This document shows, piece by piece, positions 43,428-50,083 of a stretch of 64,000 nt of DNA. The translations under genes and the position numbers were made by a program. Source of the DNA: UBA8752 sp002172485 (GTDB lineage: Bacteria; Bacteroidota; Bacteroidia; Flavobacteriales_D; Sanyastnellaceae). Each line of letters starts with the position of its first letter. The first letter of the stretch is position 1. A model generated the notes under the pieces. It was not told where the DNA came from and did no database searches. It saw only the letters and a list, made by a program, of their open reading frames with translations. The stretch is taken from the NCBI GenBank assembly GCA_042089915.1, contig JBELJZ010000001.1:178483-242482 (forward strand). The letters are read 5' to 3'.

Positions 43428-43874
43428 TTATTCAGCCACCACTTCGAAGGTCACCTCTGCGGTCACCTCCTTATGGAGCTTCACCTTGGCGGTGTAGCTG
43501 CCCAGGTCGCGGATGGTCTCCGTACCGAGGTCGATGTCCTTGCGCTCCACTGGGTGACCAGCGGCAGCGAGGGCTTCCGCCACCTGAATGGTGTTGACGG
43601 AACCGAAAATCTTGCCGCTTTCGCCGGCCTTGGCGCCAATTTTCACGGACACTCCCGACATCTTCTCGGCCAAAGCCTTGGCGTCCTCCAGCGCCTTGAC
43701 GGCTTTGTGGGACTGCTGGCGGATGGTTTCGGCGACCACTTTGCGGGCGCTTTCCGTGGCCACAATGGCGAAGCCTTGGGGAATGAGGTAGTTGCGGGCG
43801 TAACCGGTCTTGACGGTCACGATGTCGTTCTTGGCGCCCAGGCGCTCGACGTCCTGCTTGAGAATCACGTCCAT
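43428..43874 (-). CDS. rplI: 50S ribosomal protein L9
   Basis: Large-subunit protein L9, 148 residues. The N-terminal RNA-binding domain has the family pattern VILKQDVERLGAKNDIVTVKTGYARNYLIP with QGFAIVAT following; a long helix links it to the C-terminal domain (IFGSVNTIQVAEAL). The last gene of the operon, 20 bases after rpsR, and closed by a strong terminator. Confidence 0.98.
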   Translation of the reverse strand: MDVILKQDVERLGAKNDIVTVKTGYARNYLIPQGFAIVATESARKVVAETIRQQSHKAVKALEDAKALAEKMSGVSVKIGAKAGESGKIFGSVNTIQVAEALAAAGHPVERKDIDLGTETIRDLGSYTAKVKLHKEVTAEVTFEVVAE

Positions 43875-43894
43875 GTCGCGGTGTATTGGGTTGC

Positions 43895-44161
43895 TCAGCG
43901 CAACTGGTCAGCGAGGTAGGGGAGCAACGCGAGGTGGCGGGCCTTCTTGATGGCCTTGCCGACGCGGCGCTGGTACTTCAGGCTGGTGCCGGTCAAGCGG
44001 CGGGGCAAAATCTTGCCTTGCTCATTGACGAGCATCAGGAGGAAGTCTGCATCCTTGTAATCGATGTACTTGAATCCCTTCTCGCGGAAACGGCAGTAGC
44101 GCTCGCTCTTCGTGTCAATTGCGATTGGATTCAAGTAACGCACGTTCTTGTTGTCAGCCAT
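43895..44161 (-). CDS. rpsR: 30S ribosomal protein S18
   Basis: Small-subunit protein S18, 88 residues, paired with S6 on the platform. Signature: YIDYKDADFLLMLVNEQGKILPRRLTGTSLKYQR, then KKARHLALLPYLA. The order rpsF-rpsR-rplI with 20-base gaps is the conserved bacterial arrangement. Confidence 0.98.
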   Translation of the reverse strand: MADNKNVRYLNPIAIDTKSERYCRFREKGFKYIDYKDADFLLMLVNEQGKILPRRLTGTSLKYQRRVGKAIKKARHLALLPYLADQLR

Positions 44162-44181
44162 GTCAGTGGACTTTAGGGCGT

Positions 44182-44562
44182 TCAGGCTTGGGCCTCAGCA
44201 GTGGATTGCTTCGGCTTCTCGCGGCGGTCCGCCTCACGGTCGCGGCGGCTTTCAGCGAATTCGATGTGGTTCTTATCCATCTTGGTGGTCAAGAAGCGGA
44301 TGATCCGCTCGTCGCGGCGGAATTCTGTCTCGAAGGGCAGGATCACCGACGGCTCAGCGTCGAATTCCACCAAGTAGTAAAAGCCCGTGGACTTCTTCTG
44401 GATGGGGTAGGCCAGCTTTCGCATGCCCCAGTTCTCCTCATGGGTGATGTTGGCTCCCGTGTCTTTGAGGAGGTCCTTGAACTTCTTGACCACTTCCTTC
44501 GTCTGCTCGTCAGAGAGGACGGGAGTGATAATGAAGACCGTTTCGTATCGATTCCGGAACAT
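44182..44562 (-). CDS. rpsF: 30S ribosomal protein S6
   Basis: Small-subunit protein S6, 126 residues: YETVFIITPVLSDEQTKEVVKKF, ENWGMRKLAYPIQKKSTGFYYLVEF, RRDERIIRFLTTKMDK. The charged tail (RRDREADRREKPKQSTAEAQA in part) is longer than in E. coli before modification, with low complexity. First gene of its operon; a promoter with both elements is visible upstream. Confidence 0.98.
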   Translation of the reverse strand: MFRNRYETVFIITPVLSDEQTKEVVKKFKDLLKDTGANITHEENWGMRKLAYPIQKKSTGFYYLVEFDAEPSVILPFETEFRRDERIIRFLTTKMDKNHIEFAESRRDREADRREKPKQSTAEAQA

Positions 44563-44584
44563 GTGCAGTACGCAAAAGGGGGCG

Positions 44585-44615
44585 CAAATCTACGTCAAAG
44601 CATGTCGCTTCGCAA
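44585..44615 (-). promoter_or_regulatory. Promoter of the rpsF-rpsR-rplI operon
   Basis: Minus strand: TTG (44615-44613), 20 bases, then TAGATTTG (44592-44585), an exact TAnnTTTG with the expected Bacteroidota spacing. The rpsF ATG is 22 bases past the -7 element, leaving a leader of about 15 bases. Divergent dnaX begins 160 bases from rpsF. Confidence 0.65.
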
Positions 44616-44722
44616 GAGGTCTCTCGACGATTCGCTCACAAGGGGATGCTTTCGGCGAAATGTGGGTCTCCTGTGCAAAATTGGACCACCGGGTTTTCCG
44701 GGCCAAGCCGCACCTTTGACCC

Positions 44723-45808
44723 ATGGCTGAAGGGAGCAATTTTCTCGTCTCTGCACGGAAGTACCGTCCGACCACTTGGGAAACGGTGGTGGGACAGAAG
44801 TCCATCACCGACACCCTTCGCCACAGCATTGAGTCCGGGCAGATCGCGCAAGCGTACCTTTTTTGTGGTCCCCGCGGGGTCGGCAAGACGACCTGCGCTC
44901 GGATTTTTGCCAACGCCATCAACGGTTTCACCACCGAGCAGGCCGAGCGGAGCTTCAACGTCTTCGAACTGGACGCCGCTTCCAACAATGGGGTGGAGCA
45001 CATCCGGAGCATCATTGACCAAGTCCGCATCCCTCCGCAGGATGGCCAATACAAAGTGTATGTCATCGACGAGGTGCACATGTTGTCCAAGGATGCGTTC
45101 AATGCGTTCCTGAAAACCTTGGAGGAGCCGCCGAAGCACGCCGTGTTCATCCTTGCCACGACCGAGAAGCACAAGATTCTGCCGACCATCCTCTCTCGGT
45201 GTCAGATCTACGATTTCCGCCGGATCACCACCCGGGACATCGCCGACCACCTCGCCTTCGTCGCAGAAAAGGAAGGCGTGCACACCGAGCCGGAAGCCTT
45301 GAACGTCATCGCGCAGCGGGCAGACGGTGCCATGCGGGATGCCTTGAGCATCTTCGACCAAATGGTGGCCTCCAGCGCAGAAGGGGTGACCTATGCCGCC
45401 GTGACCCGCCACCTCAATGTGCTGGGGCACGATGTCTACTTCAATGTGGTCGATGCTGCGCTCGAGGGACGCATCGGCGACATGCTCCTGCAGTTGGAGG
45501 AGGTGGTGGCCGCGGGCTTTGATGCGCACCACTTCGTGACCGGCCTGGGGCAGCACCTCCGCAACCTCATGGTCTGCAAAGACGAGGCGACCCTCTCTTT
45601 AATGGAGGCTGGCGCCACGGTGGCAGACCGCTTCGCAGAGCAGGCCCGTCGGTGCAGCTTGCATTTCTTGGTGGCGGCCATCGGCCACGCCAACGAGGGC
45701 GACCAGCAATACAGGATGTCGCGGCATCCGCGGCTGCTGGTCGAATTGATGCTGATGCGCATCGGCTCCCAGGTAGCAAACGCTGCCGAGGGAGCAAAAA
45801 AAAAATGA
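44723..45808 (+). CDS. dnaX: DNA polymerase III clamp-loader subunit, gamma-like short form of DnaX
   Basis: ATPase subunit of the clamp loader that opens the sliding clamp. This frame encodes 361 residues: Walker A FCGPRGVGKTTCARIF (about 50-57), FELDAASNNGVEHIRSIIDQVR, Walker B VYVIDEVHMLS, sensor 1 FILATTEKHKI, the LSRCQIYDF trans-acting arginine motif, and the collar domain III to about 355. It ends in three Lys codons immediately followed by TGA. The four-Cys zinc cluster found between Walker A and FELDAASN in E. coli is missing. The run of ten A at the end and the continuing C-terminal domain in the next frame indicate frame slippage (see the following two entries). A CACCTTTG four bases before the ATG, one base off TAnnTTTG, might be its -7 element. 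Confidence 0.95.
   Translation: MAEGSNFLVSARKYRPTTWETVVGQKSITDTLRHSIESGQIAQAYLFCGPRGVGKTTCARIFANAINGFTTEQAERSFNVFELDAASNNGVEHIRSIIDQVRIPPQDGQYKVYVIDEVHMLSKDAFNAFLKTLEEPPKHAVFILATTEKHKILPTILSRCQIYDFRRITTRDIADHLAFVAEKEGVHTEPEALNVIAQRADGAMRDALSIFDQMVASSAEGVTYAAVTRHLNVLGHDVYFNVVDAALEGRIGDMLLQLEEVVAAGFDAHHFVTGLGQHLRNLMVCKDEATLSLMEAGATVADRFAEQARRCSLHFLVAAIGHANEGDQQYRMSRHPRLLVELMLMRIGSQVANAAEGAKKK
45796..45805 (+). promoter_or_regulatory. dnaX: A10 slippery run at the end of the short dnaX frame
   Basis: Ten consecutive A bases directly before the TGA at 45806-45808. Reading in frame gives Lys-Lys-Lys-stop. Loss of one A in the transcript, or a +1 ribosomal shift, changes the reading to Lys-Lys-Asn-Glu-Leu-Ile and continues for 263 more codons. 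Transcriptional slippage on a long A run is the mechanism known for Thermus thermophilus dnaX. A sequencing or assembly indel in the homopolymer is the competing explanation. Confidence 0.7.
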
Positions 45809-46595
45809 GCTGATTCCCATCCTCGGTTGGGAGATTGAGGCCGCCTTGAAGGCACCCATTCCGGTGGCACGTGAAGAGGCTGTGTCCTCCTCGCCTGCTC
45901 CGGCGCCACAGAAGCCGCAGAAGGCGCCTGTGGTGGAGCCGGCCCCCAAGGCCGAAGTGGCCAGTACGGCGCCTCAAGCCGCTGCGGCGGCATCCGCAGA
46001 AGCGCCAGACGAGGCCGCTGCTCCTGAGGTAACAGAGCCGCAGGCCAAGCAGGATACGGACGATGCACAGGAATTGGATGCGGACTTGGCCATCACGCTG
46101 GGGCGGCCGAAGAAGGCTGCGACGCCAACCGGCAACCTCGCTGCTCTGCTCGGTGGGAAGAGCATTTTGGTCGAGGTGGAAGAAAAAAAGGAGAAGGGTG
46201 CCATCGAATTGTCCGACACCTCCCAATTGGAGGGGGCGTACGATGAGTCATCCGTGCGGGAAGCATGGGCAACCCTGGGCGCACACCTTCGCGGTCAGAA
46301 CAAGGTCGGGATGGCCGCGACGCTGTCGGGTGGAGAGCTGGTGTTCGAGGATCCCCTGATTCGTTTCACGGTGGCCAATGAAGTCCAAGCCGAGGAGTTG
46401 AAGGAATGCGCTGCGGAGCTCCTGCACTTCGTTCGGACCACGGTGGGGAGTGGCAAAATCGGCCTGGAGGTGTTCGTGTCCGAAGGGGAGGCGGCGCCGG
46501 CCTTCTTGTCCCCGAAGGACCGCTACGTCAAGTGGGCGGAGGAGAATCCGGCCTTGGAGGTGTTGCGGAAGCGCCTCGACCTCGATCTCGGCTGA
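45807..46595 (+). CDS. dnaX: C-terminal tau domain of DnaX, in the +1 frame
   Basis: Open reading frame continuing without a gap from the A run (NELIPILGWEIEAALKAPIP), then a Pro/Ala/Glu-rich linker of about 75 residues and a conserved final domain: SVREAWATLGAHLRGQNKVGM, GGELVFEDPLIRFTVANEVQAEEL, ELLHFVRTTVGSGKIGLEVFV, FLSPKDRYVKWAEENPALEVLRKRLDLDLG. This ending is the one seen at the C-terminus of Bacteroidota DnaX. There is no separate start signal; a TTG at 45846 is in frame but lacks support. Joined to the upstream frame with one base skipped, the product would have 623 residues (tau-like), adding the part expected to bind the polymerase and helicase. Confidence 0.82.
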   Translation, partial: ELIPILGWEIEAALKAPIPVAREEAVSSSPAPAPQKPQKAPVVEPAPKAEVASTAPQAAAAASAEAPDEAAAPEVTEPQAKQDTDDAQELDADLAITLGRPKKAATPTGNLAALLGGKSILVEVEEKKEKGAIELSDTSQLEGAYDESSVREAWATLGAHLRGQNKVGMAATLSGGELVFEDPLIRFTVANEVQAEELKECAAELLHFVRTTVGSGKIGLEVFVSEGEAAPAFLSPKDRYVKWAEENPALEVLRKRLDLDLG

Positions 46596-46651
46596 TCGGG
46601 CGTGGGAACCTGTCGGGCTCCCGGCTGTTCCTTTGTCCACAGAGACGAGCC

Positions 46652-49069
46652 ATGCCGCATTCATACGTTCTGCGCCTCATCACGGCGTTCTTGTTCCTCC
46701 CCAATGCATACTCAGGGTTTTCCCAAACGGCCTCTGTCAAGGGTCAAGTGACCGACGAGGTCACCGGAGAGCCCCTGCCTTTCGTCTCGGTCGTGGTTCA
46801 GGGTGAACCGACGGGGACCTCCACCGATTTCGAAGGGGCGTTTGAACTGACTGGCTTGCCGCCAGGGGTGGTCAACCTCAGCTTCAGCTCTGTGGGATAC
46901 CAAACGGCCAACCGCTTGGAGGTGGAATTGACGCCGGCGCGTCCGGCCTTCCTCAACGTGACCCTGTCGCCACTCACGGTGGCCGTGGAGGCGGCCGAGG
47001 TGGTGGCAGAGACCGCCAAGGGGGAAGAGGAGGCTCCCGTGTCCTTGCGCCGCATCGGCACCAATGAGATCAAGCGCAATCCCGGCGGAGGGCGGGACAT
47101 CAGCAAGGCCATCCGCAGCTTGCCGGGCGTGGCGGCCATCCCGAGTTTCCGGAATGACATCGTGATCCGAGGCGGAGCTCCCAACGAGAACCGGTTCTAC
47201 ATCGACGGCATTGAGATTCCCAACATCAACCATTTCCAGACCCAAGGAGCCAGTGGTGGTCCGGTGGGAATGATCAATGTGGACCTCGTCGAAGAGGTGG
47301 AGTTCTATTCCGGGGCGTTTCCCGCCACCCGGGGCAATGCCCTGTCGAGCGTCATGGAGTTCGGGTTCAAGACCGCGCGCACCGATGAGTGGACCTCCAA
47401 TGCCGTGGTGGGGACCAGCGATCTGGGCCTCACGTTTGAGGGGCCAACAGGAGAGAACAGCTCGCTGATTATCAGTGCGCGTCGCAGCTATCTGCAGTTC
47501 CTGTTCGAAGTGTTGGGCCTGCCCTTCCTGCCGATCTACAACGACCTGCAGTTCAAATACGTCCACCAGCCGTCACCGAATGAGCGCCTGACCGTGCTCG
47601 GCATCGGAGCTTATGATGACTTTCAGCTGAACCTCTCGGTGGCCGATGACACCACCGCGGAGGATTACATCGACCAGGTGGCCGTTCTGGATGCCTTACA
47701 GGTGAACCGCCAGTGGAATTATGCCATGGGGGTCAAGTATGACCGGTTCGCCGAAAATGGCCGTTGGACTTGGGTGGCCAGCCGAAACATGCTGAGCAAC
47801 CGGGCTTTCAAGCACGTCGACAACGATGTGAACCAGCGTCGAACCCTGGATTACCTCTCTCGGGAGATGGAGAACAAGCTGAGGCTGGAGCGTCGCCGCT
47901 ACGGGGCGGACGGGTTCAAAATGACATGGGGGGCACAATATGAGTACGCCCGATTCACCAACGACACCTACACCGAGCGCTACCTCTTCTTAAAGGACAC
48001 GTTGGTGACCATCGATTTCAACAGCGCGCTCGACCTCCACAAATACGGTGCGTTCATCCAGGCGTCGAAGCCCTTCGCAGACGGTCGGGTGACCCTGAGT
48101 GGCGGGCTCCGCGTGGATGGCAATGAAGTCAATGCATCCATGTCCAATCCGCTCCGGCAGCTCAGTCCGCGGGTGGCCATGCGCTGGAGCTTGGCGCCGA
48201 AGCTCAGCGTCAATGCCAACGTGGGACGCTATTACCAGCTCCCGAACTACCTCATCCTCGGTTATGTGGAGGAGGGGCAGAGGGTGAACCAAGGAGAAGC
48301 ACGGTATCTCCGCTGCGATCAGGTGGTGCTCGGTGTGCGATACGATTGGGTAGAGAAGAACACCACGCTGGGACTGGAGGGCTTTGCCAAAGGCTATGAT
48401 GGTGCCCCCGTCAGCCTGAACAACGGAATCGCGCTGGCCAACCTTGGTGCTGATTTCGGGGTGGTGGGCAATGAGGCGGTCCGCTTTGATGGTGTTGGAC
48501 GCGCGTATGGCCTCGAATTCCTAGCGCAGCGCCGACTCTATCAAGGCGTGTATGGGCTCCTGGCCTATACCTATGTCCGGAGTGAATACGAGTTCAATGG
48601 CGATTTCAAGCCGAGTGCATGGGACAGCCGACACATTGTGTCCATGACGGGAGGCGCCAAGTTGAAGCGGGACTGGGAGGTTGGGGTTCGCTGGCTCTAC
48701 AGCGGCGGTTTGCCCTTCACACCTTATGACTTGGACGTGTCCTTGGATCGCGTGTATTGGGATGTGGCCAATGTGCCCCAGTTGGACTACGCGCGGCTGA
48801 ATGCAGGGCGCAATGCGTCCTTCAGTCAATTGGACTTGCGCATCGACAAGAAATGGTTCTTCGAGAATTGGAGCCTGGATGTCTTCATGGATGTGCAGAA
48901 TCTCTTTGGGCAGGTCGCGGATGCCCCCAACGCATTGGATGTGGTCCGCGACCCGGCCACGGGTGAGCCCATCCCAGATCCGGTGGACCCGTCGAGGTAC
49001 CAGGCACGGTTCATCGGGGTCAATTCTGGTTCTGCCATTCCTGCCATTGGCCTGATTGTCGAACTTTGA
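46652..49069 (+). CDS. TonB-dependent receptor with N-terminal carboxypeptidase-regulatory-like domain
   Basis: An 805-residue outer-membrane receptor. The signal peptide (residues 1-25, cleavage near GFSQ) is followed by a CarboxypepD-regulatory-like beta domain (about 28-112: VKGQVTDEVTGEPLPFVSVVVQG, GVVNLSFSSVGYQT), a plug (about 130-240: ISKAIRSLPGVAAIPSFRNDIVIRGGAPNENRF, GIEIPNINHF) and a 22-strand-type barrel. Such N-terminal domains are usual in Bacteroidota receptors. There is no SusD partner, and the EEAPVSLRRIGTNEIKRNPGGGRDIS entry to the plug resembles the large uncharacterised receptor class of this phylum. Ligand unknown. The ATG at 46652 is chosen to expose the signal peptide. 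It follows dnaX by 56 bases. Confidence 0.9.
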   Translation: MPHSYVLRLITAFLFLPNAYSGFSQTASVKGQVTDEVTGEPLPFVSVVVQGEPTGTSTDFEGAFELTGLPPGVVNLSFSSVGYQTANRLEVELTPARPAFLNVTLSPLTVAVEAAEVVAETAKGEEEAPVSLRRIGTNEIKRNPGGGRDISKAIRSLPGVAAIPSFRNDIVIRGGAPNENRFYIDGIEIPNINHFQTQGASGGPVGMINVDLVEEVEFYSGAFPATRGNALSSVMEFGFKTARTDEWTSNAVVGTSDLGLTFEGPTGENSSLIISARRSYLQFLFEVLGLPFLPIYNDLQFKYVHQPSPNERLTVLGIGAYDDFQLNLSVADDTTAEDYIDQVAVLDALQVNRQWNYAMGVKYDRFAENGRWTWVASRNMLSNRAFKHVDNDVNQRRTLDYLSREMENKLRLERRRYGADGFKMTWGAQYEYARFTNDTYTERYLFLKDTLVTIDFNSALDLHKYGAFIQASKPFADGRVTLSGGLRVDGNEVNASMSNPLRQLSPRVAMRWSLAPKLSVNANVGRYYQLPNYLILGYVEEGQRVNQGEARYLRCDQVVLGVRYDWVEKNTTLGLEGFAKGYDGAPVSLNNGIALANLGADFGVVGNEAVRFDGVGRAYGLEFLAQRRLYQGVYGLLAYTYVRSEYEFNGDFKPSAWDSRHIVSMTGGAKLKRDWEVGVRWLYSGGLPFTPYDLDVSLDRVYWDVANVPQLDYARLNAGRNASFSQLDLRIDKKWFFENWSLDVFMDVQNLFGQVADAPNALDVVRDPATGEPIPDPVDPSRYQARFIGVNSGSAIPAIGLIVEL

Positions 49070-49072
49070 GGG

Positions 49073-49432
49073 GTGCGCATCGACAAGTTTATCTGGGCCG
49101 TACGCCTTTTCAAGACCCGTTCTCTCGCGACTTCAAAGGTCAAGGAGGGCAAGGTGTTGCTTGATGGGGAGGCGGTCAAGCCCAGCCGTGAGTTGAAGGG
49201 CGGTGAAACGATTCGCATCCGTTTCGGGGGGCATTATGTCGAATATGCCGTTCGCGACTTCCCCAATGGCCGCGTAGGTGCCAAGTTAGTCGATGATTAT
49301 ATTGACGACAGAACGCCTGAGGAGGAGCGTCAAAAACAAGCCATGACCCGAGCATTCATGAAGGATCAACCCAAAGGGGTAGGCCGGCCAACCAAGCGGG
49401 ATCGGCGCAAAATGGAACGGTTCCGTGGGTGA
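49073..49432 (+). CDS. S4-domain RNA-binding protein, Hsp15/RqcP-like
   Basis: A 119-residue basic protein. The S4 domain occupies residues 1-60 (MRIDKFIWAVRLFKTRSLATSKVKEGKVLLDGEAVKPSREL, in the expected order), followed by a charged tail ending in a Lys/Arg-rich segment (GRPTKRDRRKMERFRG). Relatives bind free 50S subunits carrying nascent chains and take part in ribosome rescue. Begins with GTG three bases after the TonB receptor stop and overlaps the acetyltransferase by eight bases. Confidence 0.9.
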   Translation: MRIDKFIWAVRLFKTRSLATSKVKEGKVLLDGEAVKPSRELKGGETIRIRFGGHYVEYAVRDFPNGRVGAKLVDDYIDDRTPEEERQKQAMTRAFMKDQPKGVGRPTKRDRRKMERFRG

Positions 49433-49880
49433 CCCAACTCCCATCGAGACCCGCCTGATCTCTCCAGAGGAAACTTGGGGCGTGCGCGCCGCGGTTTTGT
49501 GGCCGGAAAAGGTGGTGGGCCCGGACTGCAGGCTGCCTTCCGATTCCGTGCCAGGAACATTTCATGTCGGCGCATTTTCAGAGGGAGACCTCTTGTCGGT
49601 TGGCTCTTTTTCTATTCAACCCCATCCCATGATGGATGCGGATTTGGCGTACAGGCTGAGGGCGATGGGGACCGCGAAATCTGGACGGGGAATGGGTGCT
49701 GGGACGGCGGTCATTGAAAGGGCTGTGTCGGAATTACAGCGTCGCAAAGCGGACGTGTTGTGGTGCGATGCTCGGCATGTGGCATTGGGGTTTTATGCCC
49801 GCCTTGGATTTGAAATTTCAGGCCCGAGTTATGCTGTGCCAAAACGTGGACTTCATCGCTTGGCGTGGCTTTCAATTTGA
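49425..49880 (+). CDS. GNAT-family N-acetyltransferase
   Basis: A 151-residue acetyl-CoA-dependent acyltransferase. The CoA loop is GRGMGAGTAVIERAVSELQRR, and the C-terminal GNAT strand reads VALGFYARLGFEISGPSYAVPKRGLHRLAWL. Substrate unknown. Begins with GTG inside the end of the S4 gene (eight-base overlap), so it is translated in the same unit as the S4 protein. Confidence 0.85.
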   Translation: MGDPTPIETRLISPEETWGVRAAVLWPEKVVGPDCRLPSDSVPGTFHVGAFSEGDLLSVGSFSIQPHPMMDADLAYRLRAMGTAKSGRGMGAGTAVIERAVSELQRRKADVLWCDARHVALGFYARLGFEISGPSYAVPKRGLHRLAWLSI

Positions 49881-50083
49881 CGGCCATATAAACCCTTCGT
49901 CTTGTGAAATAGGCGATTCGAGATATTATACTGATATAATCCGGCTGGGTCTCATGGCTTTGAACATTCCAAATGCTATGTAAATGAGCAGATTAAACGT
50001 CTGCAAAGCGTTTGGAAATCCTTGTGTAATAATTTCAATGGGCCTTTTTCCTGCCTCAACTTCCGAGGGCCAAAAATCTCGCC
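49881..50083. other. A+T-rich leader region upstream of the giant gene
   Basis: 203 bases without a credible gene, conspicuously richer in A and T than the rest of the window. It contains a partially symmetrical stretch (49922-49941, GATATTATACTGATATAATC), TTTG at 50011-50014 and TAATTTCA at 50030-50037, one base off TAnnTTCG but with only 15 bases of spacing. A promoter for the following gene is expected here, but I cannot place it confidently. Confidence 0.4.

Noticed and set aside
41925..43919. A 664-codon plus-strand frame across uvrB and rplI
   Set aside because: Spans two certain genes and the terminator between them on the opposite strand.
45846..46595. A separate gene starting at the TTG at 45846
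   Set aside because: The frame is open upstream all the way to the A10 run, there is no start signal, and the sequence is the known C-terminal domain of DnaX, so it belongs to dnaX.
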